From assembly GCA_020633775.1 (NCBI GenBank), contig JACKDA010000004.1:62001-126000 (forward strand): DNA of 64,000 nucleotides, in the 5' to 3' direction. Below, piece after piece: positions 21,804 to 29,332 of this stretch. The stretch's first letter is position 1; every line of letters starts with the position of its first letter. The stretch is from Gemmatimonadales bacterium (GTDB lineage Bacteria > Gemmatimonadota > Gemmatimonadetes > Gemmatimonadales > GWC2-71-9). The notes under the pieces are model-generated. The model was not told the DNA's origin. It saw only the letters and a list, made by a program, of their open reading frames with translations, and did not search any database. The translations under genes were made by a program, and so were the position numbers.

Positions 21804-22430
21804 GGCCCGCAGGTTCGCACTCTCCGGATGATCTCCGGGCGAGGACGGCGTCTCCGCAACGATGGCAAGGGTTGGCCATGTCAGTCGGATTGATCCACCC
21901 ACCGGTAGTGTGCTCCAGCACTCATGAACCCTATCCAAGCGTGTGCAGATACCGTCGAGAACCTGTGGGCTCAGTGCCGCCAGTTCCTCGGAGGGCGCGC
22001 CGTCTCGAATCTGCTTGGCGGTCTGGGCCATCTTCGCTGCCTCGGCGCGGTGAGCTTTGCTTGTGGAGCGCGAGAGCCATTCCTGCCAACATAGATAGGC
22101 GGCCCGTTCGGACTGGGCTGCATCACCTCGCCCTCCTTTGCGTTGGGCCGCGTCTCGCAAATCCGCCTGCCGCCGCTGACGTGTGGCGGTCCGACCGATG
22201 ACGCCAGGGGCCGCCACGATCCGAAACGTACCCGCGAGTCCGCCAGCGGCGGGTTGGCCAAAGATCCCTCGTCGGAGCCCGAGAATCGCTTCCACTACCA
22301 TGTGAAGCACATCGTGCGGCAAATCCGAGTCGTACCCAGGTGCTGGGGCCATCAGCGCATCCGGTGCGTCGACCCGCTGTACATGGATCGCATATCGCCG
22401 GGCCGCAGTGCGGATGAAAGTGACTTGCAT
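21798..22430 (-). CDS. cassette-borne hypothetical protein (210 aa)
   Basis: Starts at the ATG at 22430 (MQVTFIRTAARRYAIHV); an in-frame GTG at 22451 inside the attC is less likely. The N-terminal 70 residues have a recognisable pattern, with 'MAPAPGYDSDLPHDVLHMVVEAILGLRRGIFGQPAAGGLAGTF' style sequence, shared by many small uncharacterised bacterial proteins. The C-terminal half is charged and helical. No catalytic motif is visible. The TAA stop lies in the attC core box, as is usual for a cassette. Last cassette of the array. Confidence 0.65.
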   Translation of the reverse strand: MQVTFIRTAARRYAIHVQRVDAPDALMAPAPGYDSDLPHDVLHMVVEAILGLRRGIFGQPAAGGLAGTFRIVAAPGVIGRTATRQRRQADLRDAAQRKGGRGDAAQSERAAYLCWQEWLSRSTSKAHRAEAAKMAQTAKQIRDGAPSEELAALSPQVLDGICTRLDRVHECWSTLPVGGSIRLTWPTLAIVAETPSSPGDHPESANLRAT

Positions 22431-22449
22431 GATTTTCTCGCTTTGTGCC

Positions 22450-22564
22450 ACCTAACGCCTTGCGCTTCTGCGGCGGGGCCCGCCGAGGCCCGCGCGTGCC
22501 TCTGTGAATCTACCGCGCGCGGGCCGAGGCACATGGCCCCGACCGCAGCAAGCGCGGGTTAGGT
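22450..22564 (-). repeat. attC site 7
   Basis: 115 bp. Outer boxes ACCTAAC (22450) and GTTAGGT (22558), inner boxes CTTCTGCGGCGGGGCC and GGCCCCGACCGCAGCAAG, with a GC-rich palindromic centre. The gene-proximal half has the two extra bases. The ATPase stop (TAA) lies in the GTTAGGT box. Confidence 0.92.
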
Positions 22565-24025
22565 GGCTTGGTCGGCCGGTTCTTGGGATGCTTCAATCCC
22601 TAGGAGCCGCCGACAGACTGATGGGCCAAGAAATGTCACGAGAGATGTGGGCCCGGAGTCGGGCGCGACAAGGATTAGCCTGGCTATCGCTTGGCCCACA
22701 ACAACCTCCCACGGTTTATTGCTACCCAATAGACCCATCAAATCGTTCCTGATCTCCTTCAAATCGCCGTTCATACGATCGAAGCCAGAGAAGGCAAAGG
22801 CCTCCATCGCCGAGTGATGTGGGTGAGCCATATTGGCGGGGAGCCATTCATGAATGCGGCCTGCGAGAGTCTCCCACTCGCTACCAGTAGAAGCGATTAC
22901 CTCGTCAGTGAGAAGGAGATTCTCCGCTGCGCGACAATTGAGCCGCATTCGCTTGAGCGGTCCAAGATCGGTGATCTCGAGGGGGTCCGAGTCGCGATCT
23001 CTCAACGAGTATCCGATCGCGTCATCGTAGACCGCGTCCAGGATTCTGACAACGTCACGCTCAAACGATGTGAGTTGTCCCACGCCATCGACTGTGCAAG
23101 GGTAGACCTTGAGCCTTCCATTCGCTGACCGCACAGCCTGCTGCCAGATGCGCTCGTCGTCATCCCCCTCAACGAGCAGAACAGGCGCTTGGTTGAACAC
23201 GTTTGAAAGCGGATGCGCCCCGAATACCGGCAACACCTTGCGAAGGGGCCCAGTGGTAGGTGTGAACCGGATGTCGGTGTCCCCGTAGCGCATGAAGGCG
23301 AGACGGCAGTGCTCACGCTCCGACATCGCGCCGAGGAGCGCCGTGCTGTGCGTGGCGAGGAGGACAGACACCTGCCCCGAGGCCACAAGCTTTTCGAGGA
23401 ACCTTGCAAACCTTGCTTGTAGGTCGGGATGCAGGTGGACATCCGGTTCGTCCATCAAGAGAAGGTTCGTCTTACCAGCTACGCTCTCCTTTTCGAAAAC
23501 GAGGCACTCAATCCCGAGCGAGATCAGCTCGGACTCGCCGCTACTGATCTCAGCCGGTTGGACCCTGTTGTCACTCTGCCGATCGTGGATGACGAAGGAG
23601 GGGTCGCCACGCTTTAAATAAACGCGGTCCAAGAGTTCGTTGATCCGTGCGACCGTGCGGTCAAATGTCACTGCTGGATCAGCTCGCAACGAGGCGGTTT
23701 GCTCTATCTCACGAAGGATAAGGAGTTCGAGTCGACGAAACTGTGCTGCGCTTTGCTGCCTGAACTGGCCAGCCTGGTTCGTCCGACGTGTATCTGCAAG
23801 CCACGACACGTTAGCTGTGATGTTCTGCTCGATACCCGCCTCATACTGGAGCAGCCCTCCTCTTTCTGGACTGAGGTACCTCAGGGCTCCAATCTCCGGC
23901 CGGCCTCGAAGCGAACTCTCGCACTGCTTGAGCAGACGACTCTTTCCGCAACCGTTCTTGCCCAACACGATGTTCGTGCGGTCAAGGCCCGTCAGGATAT
24001 AGCCGCCCAGTTCGGTGAAATCCAC
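22559..24025 (-). CDS. AAA ATPase with C-terminal TOPRIM/DUF4435-like domain (cassette)
   Basis: 488 residues from a GTG preceded by AAGGGGG. The SMC/ABC-type ATPase has Walker A GKNGCGKS (residues 23-30), signature ISSGES, Walker B LLLMDEPDVHLHP and switch histidine ATHS. From about residue 300, 'VLLVEGDDDERIW' followed by 'RDRDSDP' resembles TOPRIM/DUF4435 nuclease domains of OLD-like and PARIS-type defence proteins. The family assignment is by motif only. The base composition is visibly lower in G+C than the surrounding chromosome, which suggests recent transfer. It fills its cassette exactly, from 28 bp after one attC to inside the next. Confidence 0.8.
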   Translation of the reverse strand: MDFTELGGYILTGLDRTNIVLGKNGCGKSRLLKQCESSLRGRPEIGALRYLSPERGGLLQYEAGIEQNITANVSWLADTRRTNQAGQFRQQSAAQFRRLELLILREIEQTASLRADPAVTFDRTVARINELLDRVYLKRGDPSFVIHDRQSDNRVQPAEISSGESELISLGIECLVFEKESVAGKTNLLLMDEPDVHLHPDLQARFARFLEKLVASGQVSVLLATHSTALLGAMSEREHCRLAFMRYGDTDIRFTPTTGPLRKVLPVFGAHPLSNVFNQAPVLLVEGDDDERIWQQAVRSANGRLKVYPCTVDGVGQLTSFERDVVRILDAVYDDAIGYSLRDRDSDPLEITDLGPLKRMRLNCRAAENLLLTDEVIASTGSEWETLAGRIHEWLPANMAHPHHSAMEAFAFSGFDRMNGDLKEIRNDLMGLLGSNKPWEVVVGQAIARLILVAPDSGPTSLVTFLGPSVCRRLLGIEASQEPADQAT

Positions 24026-24052
24026 GAGTGTTGTGCCCCCTTCGGCTACGCC

Positions 24053-24167
24053 ACCTAACGTCCTGCGCTTCTGCGGCGGGGCCCGCCGAGGCCAGCGCGT
24101 GCATCAGTCAATCTACTGCGCGCGGGCCGAGGCAAATGGCCCCGACCGCAGTAAGCGCGGGTTATGC
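24053..24167 (-). repeat. attC site 6
   Basis: 115 bp with outer boxes ACCTAAC (24053) and GTTATGC (24161). Inner boxes are nearly identical to site 7. The extra A and T lie on the high-coordinate half. It serves the 287-aa gene that ends at 24174. Confidence 0.92.
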
Positions 24168-24173
24168 CGCCAG

Positions 24174-25037
24174 TCAGCCCGTCGGCTCGTCCGGAGCAGG
24201 GCATCCGCGATCTATCATCCTTGTGACTGCATGAATTGCGGCAAGGTAGTGGTAGTAGAGCCAGCTGTACCAGATTGCCCTATCGTAATTCGTCTTCTGG
24301 CTTGCGTTGTGATGCCTAATGCCGAAGTTGTTGGCAAGATTGAACAGATCCCTCTCGTCTTGTGACGACAGCAGGGCCTTAAGCTGGGGCCGCAAGAACT
24401 CGAGCACATCTGCCAAATCACGCACGGCATCCCGGCGTTGGTCCAAAGAGGCACCGCGCCGCCGAAATTTCACTACCGCAGCGGCTACACGATCCTGCAC
24501 TGCCTCTTTGTCGGCTGGCGGGCTTGGCGCTTGATCCAAGTCTCCGAGTCCCGCCGGGGGGATCGCAACGACTTCTCCCCGAACAGTGACTTGGTATCCG
24601 ATGTCATACTCCCGCAAGCACTCGTTCACAGCTGCACGGTAGTCATTTCGTCCTTGCTCGGAGTCGAACGTGTCGTAGTGCCAACCGCAATCATTCCAAG
24701 AGTGGTATCGTCCGCCAACTCCCTTTGACGCGACGTCGTGGAGCAATTCAACCACATCGAAGAGGTCGTCTTCGGACCAACTAGCGAGGCTGGTAGCAAG
24801 CGGCCACAGGTTTGGCTTCTTTAGCTTACGAAAGAAAAAAGCCTCGACGTTCTCGCCAACGGTTCCTGGAACAAAGCCCTGATCTACGCACATATATCCG
24901 AGCGCCTGCTGGAAGTACCCATCTGACTGGAGCTGATGGAACGCTGCGTGAAAGATGCGCTTCAGTCCATTAAGGTCATGAGTGCCGCCGCTCGGGTGCT
25001 TCCCCGTCCTAACCGAATAGTAGGGACTCTCTCGCAT
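24174..25037 (-). CDS. cassette-borne hypothetical protein (287 aa), AbiJ/HEPN-like features
   Basis: Starts at the ATG at 25037 (MRESPYYSVRTG); an in-frame ATG at 25085 lies inside the attC. The middle carries 'WNDCGWHYDTFDSEQGRNDYRAAVNECLREYDIGYQV', which I associate with uncharacterised N-terminal modules of AbiJ-type abortive-infection proteins. The C-terminal 100 residues are helical with 'RHHNASQKTNYDRAIWYSWLYYHYLAAIHAV', which recalls HEPN folds, although the usual R-x4-6-H RNase motif is not clean. Function is unknown. G+C is low compared with the chromosome. Confidence 0.6.
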   Translation of the reverse strand: MRESPYYSVRTGKHPSGGTHDLNGLKRIFHAAFHQLQSDGYFQQALGYMCVDQGFVPGTVGENVEAFFFRKLKKPNLWPLATSLASWSEDDLFDVVELLHDVASKGVGGRYHSWNDCGWHYDTFDSEQGRNDYRAAVNECLREYDIGYQVTVRGEVVAIPPAGLGDLDQAPSPPADKEAVQDRVAAAVVKFRRRGASLDQRRDAVRDLADVLEFLRPQLKALLSSQDERDLFNLANNFGIRHHNASQKTNYDRAIWYSWLYYHYLAAIHAVTRMIDRGCPAPDEPTG

Positions 25038-25081
25038 CGCTTCCGTGGCCTCACTCCCGGTGTGGTCGCACACCCGTGGCG

Positions 25082-25188
25082 GCATAACGTCCTGCGCTTC
25101 TGCGGCGGGGCCCGCCGAGGCCCGCGCGTACCCTGAGGAATCTACCGCGCGCGGGCCTAGGCACGTGCCTCCGACCGCAGCAAGTGAT
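25082..25188 (-). repeat. attC site 5, main part (split by IS)
   Basis: Begins GCATAAC (25082), then CTTCTGCGGCGGGGCC, the palindromic centre and CCGACCGCAGCAAG, where it stops. The missing outer box CGTCGTTAGGT is found at 26542-26552, on the other side of the IS element. Confidence 0.85.
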
Positions 25189-26541
25189 GGTATGGACTCC
25201 TCCCCGAGCTGCAGACAGCATCCAGCATCACGGCCCCGCAGGCCACCACCTCGAGGAGGAGCCCCATGCCCACGATACAGATCGGTGTCGACCTTGCCAA
25301 GACCGTGTTTGAGGTCGCCATCTCGGACGCCCCCGGCGTGGTGACGGCGCGCCGTCGGCTCTCGCGAGCTGCCTTCCCACGCTTTCTGGCCGGCCAGGCG
25401 CCCGCCGAGGTGCTCCTCGAGGCGTGCGGCTCGGCGCACCACTGGGGGCGGGAGGCTGCCCGGTGCGGGCACCGGGTGACGCTCCTGCACCCAGCGGATG
25501 TGGCGCGCTACCGCGACGGCAACAAGACCGATCGCGCCGACGCCAAGGCGCTTCTCGAGGCCTCCCGCAACCACGCGCTCACCCCGGCACCGGTCAAGTC
25601 CGTCGAGCAACAGGCCGTCCTCGCCCTGCACAGGATCCGCCAGGGCTACTTGCGCACCCGGACGGCACGCATCAACGCACTGCGAGGGCACCTCCGCGAA
25701 CTCGGGCACACGATCCCCGTCGGGGCACGGCGCGTCACGCTCGACGCCCGGGCCGCCCTCACCGATGACACGATCCCGCCGTTCCTGCACGCCGCTCTTC
25801 TCGCCCTGCTTGAGGAGATCCACGCGCTGGAGCACCTCGCCGAGTCGATCCGCACCACACTGGCGCAGCTGGTGCCGCACATGCCCGAGGCCAGACGCCT
25901 GATGACCGTGCCGGGGATCGGGGTCCTCACCGCCACGGCGATGGTGGCCAGTGTCGGCGACATCCGCCGTTTCCGGTCCGGGCGCCACTTCGCCAGCTGG
26001 CTCGGTCTGACGCCGCGCGAGCATTCGAGCGGCGCATCACGCTGCCTGGGATCCATCACTCGCAAGGGGAACAGCTACCTGCGCATGCTCCTCATTCACG
26101 GGGCGCGGTCAGCGCTGCGCGCCGGCGCCGTGACCAATCAGCCGGATGACCTTCGCACGTGGGCAGCGGAGGTGTCACGCCGGCACTGCCACAACGTGGC
26201 GGCCGTGGCGCTCGCGAACAAGCTGGCCCGCATTTGCTGGCGGGCCTGGCGGGACGGACGGGACTTCGAGCGGAGGGAGGCACAGGTCACGCACTGCTGA
26301 ACACTCATCGCGATGGCGACCGGTCAGACCGGCGTGGGGACGAGCCGATAACGCGCATGGCCCGCGGGGCCGCGACAAGCGATTGGCTCCCTACGCGCGA
26401 CTTACCATCGTGGCCAGGGCACGACGCCCACCTCACGGGCCGAAGATACGACTGCAGTCGACCCGCCGCCGACGTGGATGAGCTGAGCGACAGACACCAT
26501 GACCACCACCTCTTGCGCAAACAGGAGGAGGAGTCCAGATA
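25189..26541 (+). mobile_element. IS110/IS1111-type insertion sequence inserted in an attC site
   Basis: About 1.35 kb holding one transposase gene. Subterminal inverted repeats TGGACTCCTCC lie at 25193-25203 and 26527-26537 (complement), each 4 bp inside the ends, as in the IS1111 subgroup. Terminal inverted repeats and target duplications are absent, as expected of IS110-type elements. The ends were placed by restoring the attC GCAGCAAG + CGTCGTTAGG. The 240 bp after the transposase are non-coding and may hold the bridge RNA known in this family. Confidence 0.82.
25266..26300 (+). CDS. IS110-family transposase (IS1111 group)
   Basis: 344 residues. The N-terminal DEDD domain has IGVDLAKTVFEV (first Asp), 'VLLEACGSAHHWGREA' (Glu) and NKTDRADAKALLE (Asp pair). 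The C-terminal Transposase_20 domain has 'LMTVPGIGVLTATAMVASVGDIRRFRSGRHFASWLGLTP' and the serine region. It recombines DNA without target duplication. It reads opposite to the array. The IS1111-attC subgroup is known to insert at attC sites, matching its place here. Confidence 0.93.
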   Translation: MPTIQIGVDLAKTVFEVAISDAPGVVTARRRLSRAAFPRFLAGQAPAEVLLEACGSAHHWGREAARCGHRVTLLHPADVARYRDGNKTDRADAKALLEASRNHALTPAPVKSVEQQAVLALHRIRQGYLRTRTARINALRGHLRELGHTIPVGARRVTLDARAALTDDTIPPFLHAALLALLEEIHALEHLAESIRTTLAQLVPHMPEARRLMTVPGIGVLTATAMVASVGDIRRFRSGRHFASWLGLTPREHSSGASRCLGSITRKGNSYLRMLLIHGARSALRAGAVTNQPDDLRTWAAEVSRRHCHNVAAVALANKLARICWRAWRDGRDFERREAQVTHC

Positions 26542-26552
26542 CGTCGTTAGGT
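26541..26552 (-). repeat. attC site 5, detached outer box
   Basis: CGTCGTTAGGT follows the IS right end directly. Joined to 25188 it restores a normal attC. The stop of the nucleotidyltransferase gene (26573) is 21 bp away, so this is the gene-proximal box. Confidence 0.75.
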
Positions 26553-26572
26553 TGCCGGCACGCCGAGTCAAG

Positions 26573-27307
26573 TTACTTGCGTGCTGAAGATCTGCTATCG
26601 AGTGCGGTGGAGTCGGGAATCGGCGGCGACGGGAGACTCACCTTCGCGGATGGTGCCGCCGAATCGGTCGATAACCGTGTCGCTGAAATTGACAGGGCGT
26701 CAATGCGTTCCTTCAGCGGAGCCACCCGAAGCGACTCGAATAGAGCAATGATCAGTACCGCTGTGGCCGTTGCGGAAACTGCTGCAACGCGGAGAGGATG
26801 ATCATGCAATGAGGCAGCAGGCGGCGCCGACGCACCCTCGGTCACTAGGGTGCTCACAGCCACTGCCTTTGACGGAAATGGCTGAGCTGAGAGCAGGGTC
26901 GTCATGATCATCTCTGCGCCGCGCAGAGTCTGAAAGTCCCAGTCGATATCGACGGTGAGGAAGCCACTCTTGGAGTTCCAGAACTCCACCGCATCAAGTC
27001 GACGAATCAAGTCACGCCTGCTCGCCCCGGAGACTTTGCTTCCGTTGGCGCAGCTACGCGCCGAGGGGCCCTCTATCAGGAAGAAGTCAAGCGCCCGGCA
27101 ATGCGCCATGGCGAAGTCACGTACATCCTCCGGACGCGTGGCCTCACCAACTTCTAACAGAATGTCCACGTCGGAGCGCACGCTTCGAGTGCGGTGGCGC
27201 CGCGAGCCAAAGAGAAAGGCTCTGGTCACCTGGGGGCACTGCGTGACTAGTTCGGTCACGAGGCTGCGAAGCGAATACTGATCGTACTTAGAAGCCGCGG
27301 TGCTCAT
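26573..27307 (-). CDS. nucleotidyltransferase-fold (MNT-like) membrane-anchored protein (cassette)
   Basis: 244 residues from the ATG at 27307. The N-terminus has the polymerase-beta-type signature: FLFGSRR (Gly34-Ser35) and SDVDILLEV (Asp46, Asp48), as in minimal nucleotidyltransferases. A third acidic residue may be in DIDWDF. A single hydrophobic segment lies near residues 185-202 (VAAVSATATAVLIIALF), which is unusual for an MNT protein. No HEPN partner gene is present in the cassette. It may modify an RNA or protein by nucleotide transfer; the target is unknown. Confidence 0.65.
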   Translation of the reverse strand: MSTAASKYDQYSLRSLVTELVTQCPQVTRAFLFGSRRHRTRSVRSDVDILLEVGEATRPEDVRDFAMAHCRALDFFLIEGPSARSCANGSKVSGASRRDLIRRLDAVEFWNSKSGFLTVDIDWDFQTLRGAEMIMTTLLSAQPFPSKAVAVSTLVTEGASAPPAASLHDHPLRVAAVSATATAVLIIALFESLRVAPLKERIDALSISATRLSTDSAAPSAKVSLPSPPIPDSTALDSRSSARK

Positions 27308-27354
27308 AATTCCTCGGTTTGCGTGCTCAGCATTCACTACGGTGTTCGTGGTCA

Positions 27355-27489
27355 GCCTAACGTGTGCTTCTGCTGCAAGCGCTCCCATAAAATGCGGTTG
27401 TGGGGCCGCTGCATTCCTTCCATAAAGTGGAGCAGCGGCCCCACAACCGCTACCGCCCCCGCGCTTGTCGGCAGCAAGCGTCGTTATGC
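27355..27489 (-). repeat. attC site 4
   Basis: 135 bp. Outer boxes GCCTAAC (27355) and GTTATGC (27483), inner CTTCTGCTGCAAGCGC and GCGCTTGTCGGCAGCAAG. The centre is a long perfect hairpin (GCGGTTGTGGGGCCGCTGC and its complement). Orientation agrees with the other sites. Confidence 0.88.
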
Positions 27490-27522
27490 GGCGCCATTGC
27501 TGAGCGCGCAGCGTGAGCGCCC

Positions 27523-27554
27523 TTGACTCTATACCGTGGTATAGGGTTTATCCT
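27523..27554 (+). promoter_or_regulatory. MerR-type promoter/operator
   Basis: -35 TTGACT (27523), -10 TATCCT (27549), 20-bp spacer. The spacer holds the perfect dyad CTATACCGTGGTATAG. Over-long spacers with a central dyad are the hallmark of MerR activators. The merR ATG is 8 bp past the -10 box, so the transcript is nearly leaderless. Confidence 0.8.
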
Positions 27555-27562
27555 ACATCGAT

Positions 27563-27976
27563 ATGAAAGTCCCTTTGCGCATCGGGGCCGTCGCTGAGGC
27601 GGCGGGCGTGGGCGTGCAGACGCTCCGGTACTACGAGCGCCGCGGCCTGTTAAGCGCTCGCCACCGCACGGCAGGCGGCTACCGTGAATACGCTCCGGAC
27701 ACGGTCCGTCGCGTCGTGTTCATTCGCCGCGCGCAGGCGATGGGATTCACGCTCGATGAGATTCGCGCGCTCCTCGCGCTTCGTGTGCGGGAGTCGCGAC
27801 GTTGCGAGCCGGTGAAGAAGTCCGCCGAGATCGCGCGCGCGCGCGTCCGCGAGCAGCTCGTCGCGCTGCGACGGATGGACAAGGTGCTCGCACGGCTCAT
27901 TCGTGCGTGCGACGCGAGAGCGGTCACGGAGGAGTGCCCCATCCTGGCGGCGCTCGAACCTGAGGAGAGGAGTTAG
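27563..27976 (+). CDS. merR: mercury-responsive MerR-family regulator
   Basis: 137 residues. The N-terminal winged helix-turn-helix reads IGAVAEAAGVGVQTLRYYERR. A dimer helix follows. The three Hg(II)-binding cysteines of classical MerR are all kept: C81 (RRCEPV), C116 (IRACDAR) and C125 (EECPIL). That makes mercury more likely than other metals. It activates its own operon from the overlapping long-spacer promoter. The gene reads opposite to the attC orientation of its cassette. Confidence 0.88.
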   Translation: MKVPLRIGAVAEAAGVGVQTLRYYERRGLLSARHRTAGGYREYAPDTVRRVVFIRRAQAMGFTLDEIRALLALRVRESRRCEPVKKSAEIARARVREQLVALRRMDKVLARLIRACDARAVTEECPILAALEPEERS

Positions 27977-27978
27977 CG

Positions 27979-28263
27979 ATGCAGATCGATTTGGTGTACT
28001 TCGAGGGATGCCCGCACGTTGTATCGGCGCGTCAACGCATTGCGGACGCGCTGGGGAGTCTCGGATTGTCTGCTGAATGGAGCGAGTGGGACACAGGCGA
28101 GGCCGCGACGCCGACGAATCTACGCGGCTATTCGTCGCCGACCGTACTCGTGAATGGGGTCGATGTCGAGCACAAGGCGGCGACGAGCGGCGCGGGCTGC
28201 GCGGTAGGTGGAGGGCCCAGTCTCGAGGTGCTGCGTGCGGCCCTGACTGCGGCGAGCCGATGA
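27979..28263 (+). CDS. small thioredoxin-fold protein of the mer operon
   Basis: 94 residues beginning MQIDLVYFEGCPH. The 'YFEGCPH' N-terminus plus 'SSPTVLVNGVDV' (cis-proline loop) is the pattern of small thioredoxin-like proteins found next to mercury genes. Two further features are a second Cys in GAGCAVGG and the absence of a CxxC. It may carry Hg(II) or reduce thiols. It follows merR by 2 bp and overlaps the next gene (ATGA), so the three are co-transcribed. Confidence 0.7.
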   Translation: MQIDLVYFEGCPHVVSARQRIADALGSLGLSAEWSEWDTGEAATPTNLRGYSSPTVLVNGVDVEHKAATSGAGCAVGGGPSLEVLRAALTAASR

Positions 28264-28649
28264 AGCCGGGGACACGTGATGGGGCAGGAGTCCTCGGTGC
28301 GATCCTCGCGGCGCTGTGCTGCGCGGGAACGCCGTTCATTGTGGGTGGACTGGCCGCACTCGGCCTTGGATTCCTGCGCAAGGACGGCATTCTGTGGCCC
28401 GCGATGCTCCTCGCCCTGGCGGTCGCCGTTACAGGCTTCTGGAAGGGCGCGCGGACGCACGGGCGCTGGGGCCCGTTCGTTGTCGGTGGGCTAGGCGCGG
28501 TGTCGCTCGCAGCCGGCGTGATTCTCGTGCACGGATTTCCGGCGATGCAGATGATCTACGGGGGTTCCGCTGCGCTCGTCATCGGGGCGGGATGGAACAG
28601 TTACGCTCGAAGAAACCGTGCAACCGTGAGCACGCGCGCGTCCGCATAA
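28260..28649 (+). CDS. MerT/MerC-like mercuric ion membrane transporter
   Basis: 129 residues with four hydrophobic helices. The first carries a vicinal cysteine pair (AALCCAGTPFIVGGL), as in MerT, MerC and MerF, which take Hg(II) across the inner membrane. The helices 'WPAMLLALAVAVTGFW' and 'VGGLGAVSLAAGVILV' follow. It cannot be assigned firmly to one of the three Mer families. No merA (mercuric reductase) or merP lies in the cassette. The TAA stop is inside an attC outer box. Confidence 0.75.
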   Translation: MKPGTRDGAGVLGAILAALCCAGTPFIVGGLAALGLGFLRKDGILWPAMLLALAVAVTGFWKGARTHGRWGPFVVGGLGAVSLAAGVILVHGFPAMQMIYGGSAALVIGAGWNSYARRNRATVSTRASA

Positions 28650-28730
28650 CGATCTGCCAATCAGCCGCGAGCGCGCTCGCGCCGCAGGCGCATCATCGGC
28701 GCGCTCGGCGGCTGCATTGGCGGGTTAGGC
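28644..28730 (-). repeat. attC site 3
   Basis: 87 bp. Outer boxes GCATAAC (28644) and GTTAGGC (28724). Inner CTGCCAATCAGCCGCGAGCGCGC pairs with GCGCGCTCGGCGGCTGCATTGGC. The stops of higA (minus) and the mer transporter (plus) both lie in its end boxes. The extra bases put its gene-proximal side at higA. Confidence 0.9.
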
Positions 28731-29024
28731 AACTTGGGACCGCCGACCGACTGTCAGCTTCACGCTGACGCCCGCCGCAGCCAGCATGTCCACCAGGGTG
28801 TCGATGCTGAAGAGGTCGATGCGCCCTCGCACGAGAGTGCTGATCCGCGGCTGGGTGACACCGAACAGCTTCGCCGCCTGACTCTGGGTCAGCTTGCGCG
28901 AGGCAATGACCTTGCGCACGGCCGCCATGAGATCGGAGCGGATGCGGAGATGCTCCGCCTCCCCCGGGCCGAAACCGAGATCCGCGAAGACGTTGCCTGA
29001 CGAACGCTGCATCTTGAGCGCCAT
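28725..29024 (-). CDS. higA: HigA-type antitoxin, XRE helix-turn-helix (cassette)
   Basis: 99 residues from the ATG at 29024, with GGGAGGGG as ribosome-binding site. The helix-turn-helix 'KLTQSQAAKLFGVTQPRISTLVRGRIDLFSIDTLVDML' is that of the HigA/COG5606 group that partners Gp49-type HigB toxins. It binds the toxin and represses the operon. The TAA stop lies in the attC box. The toxin gene upstream is broken, so the antitoxin may be an orphan. Confidence 0.85.
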   Translation of the reverse strand: MALKMQRSSGNVFADLGFGPGEAEHLRIRSDLMAAVRKVIASRKLTQSQAAKLFGVTQPRISTLVRGRIDLFSIDTLVDMLAAAGVSVKLTVGRRSQVA

Positions 29025-29026
29025 CG

Positions 29027-29330
29027 CTACCCCTCCCGGCACGTCCGCGCCTGTTGCAGCTGCGTGTACCGCGTCCGGGCCAGGTCGATCGCGACACCCG
29101 GCGTCTGGCGCGTCCGTTTCTCGAAGGCATGAAGGACGTACACTGCCTCGGCAACTTGGCCACGTACAGCCCGTGGTACTCACCGGCTTCGTGGATGCGG
29201 ATCTCGACCACACCCGCACCGACGGTTGGCATTGGCTTCCCGTCGGTCGGGAACAAGCCGTGCTGAACCTGGCGGAGCGCAAAGCCGGCAGCGCGACGGG
29301 CGTCCGCGGTAGCGACGGGGGATGCCGGTC
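29027..29330 (-). pseudogene. HigB (RelE/Gp49-type) toxin, 5'-truncated and frameshifted
   Basis: One frame reads 'ARRAAGFALRQVQHGLFP' then VEIRIHEAGEYHGLYVAKL. One base later in phase, AEAVYVLHAFEKRTRQTPG continues to a stop at 29027. This is the phage Gp49-like HigB sequence with a 1-nt deletion near 29157. No start codon or N-terminal 10-15 residues remain. The homology ends where the respiratory block begins. Confidence 0.75.
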
Positions 29331-29332
29331 GC

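Noticed and set aside
28644..28730. attC 3 as evidence that the mer genes define a plus-oriented array
   Set aside because: The extra-base asymmetry shows it points the same way as all other sites, so the mer genes are inverted, not the array.
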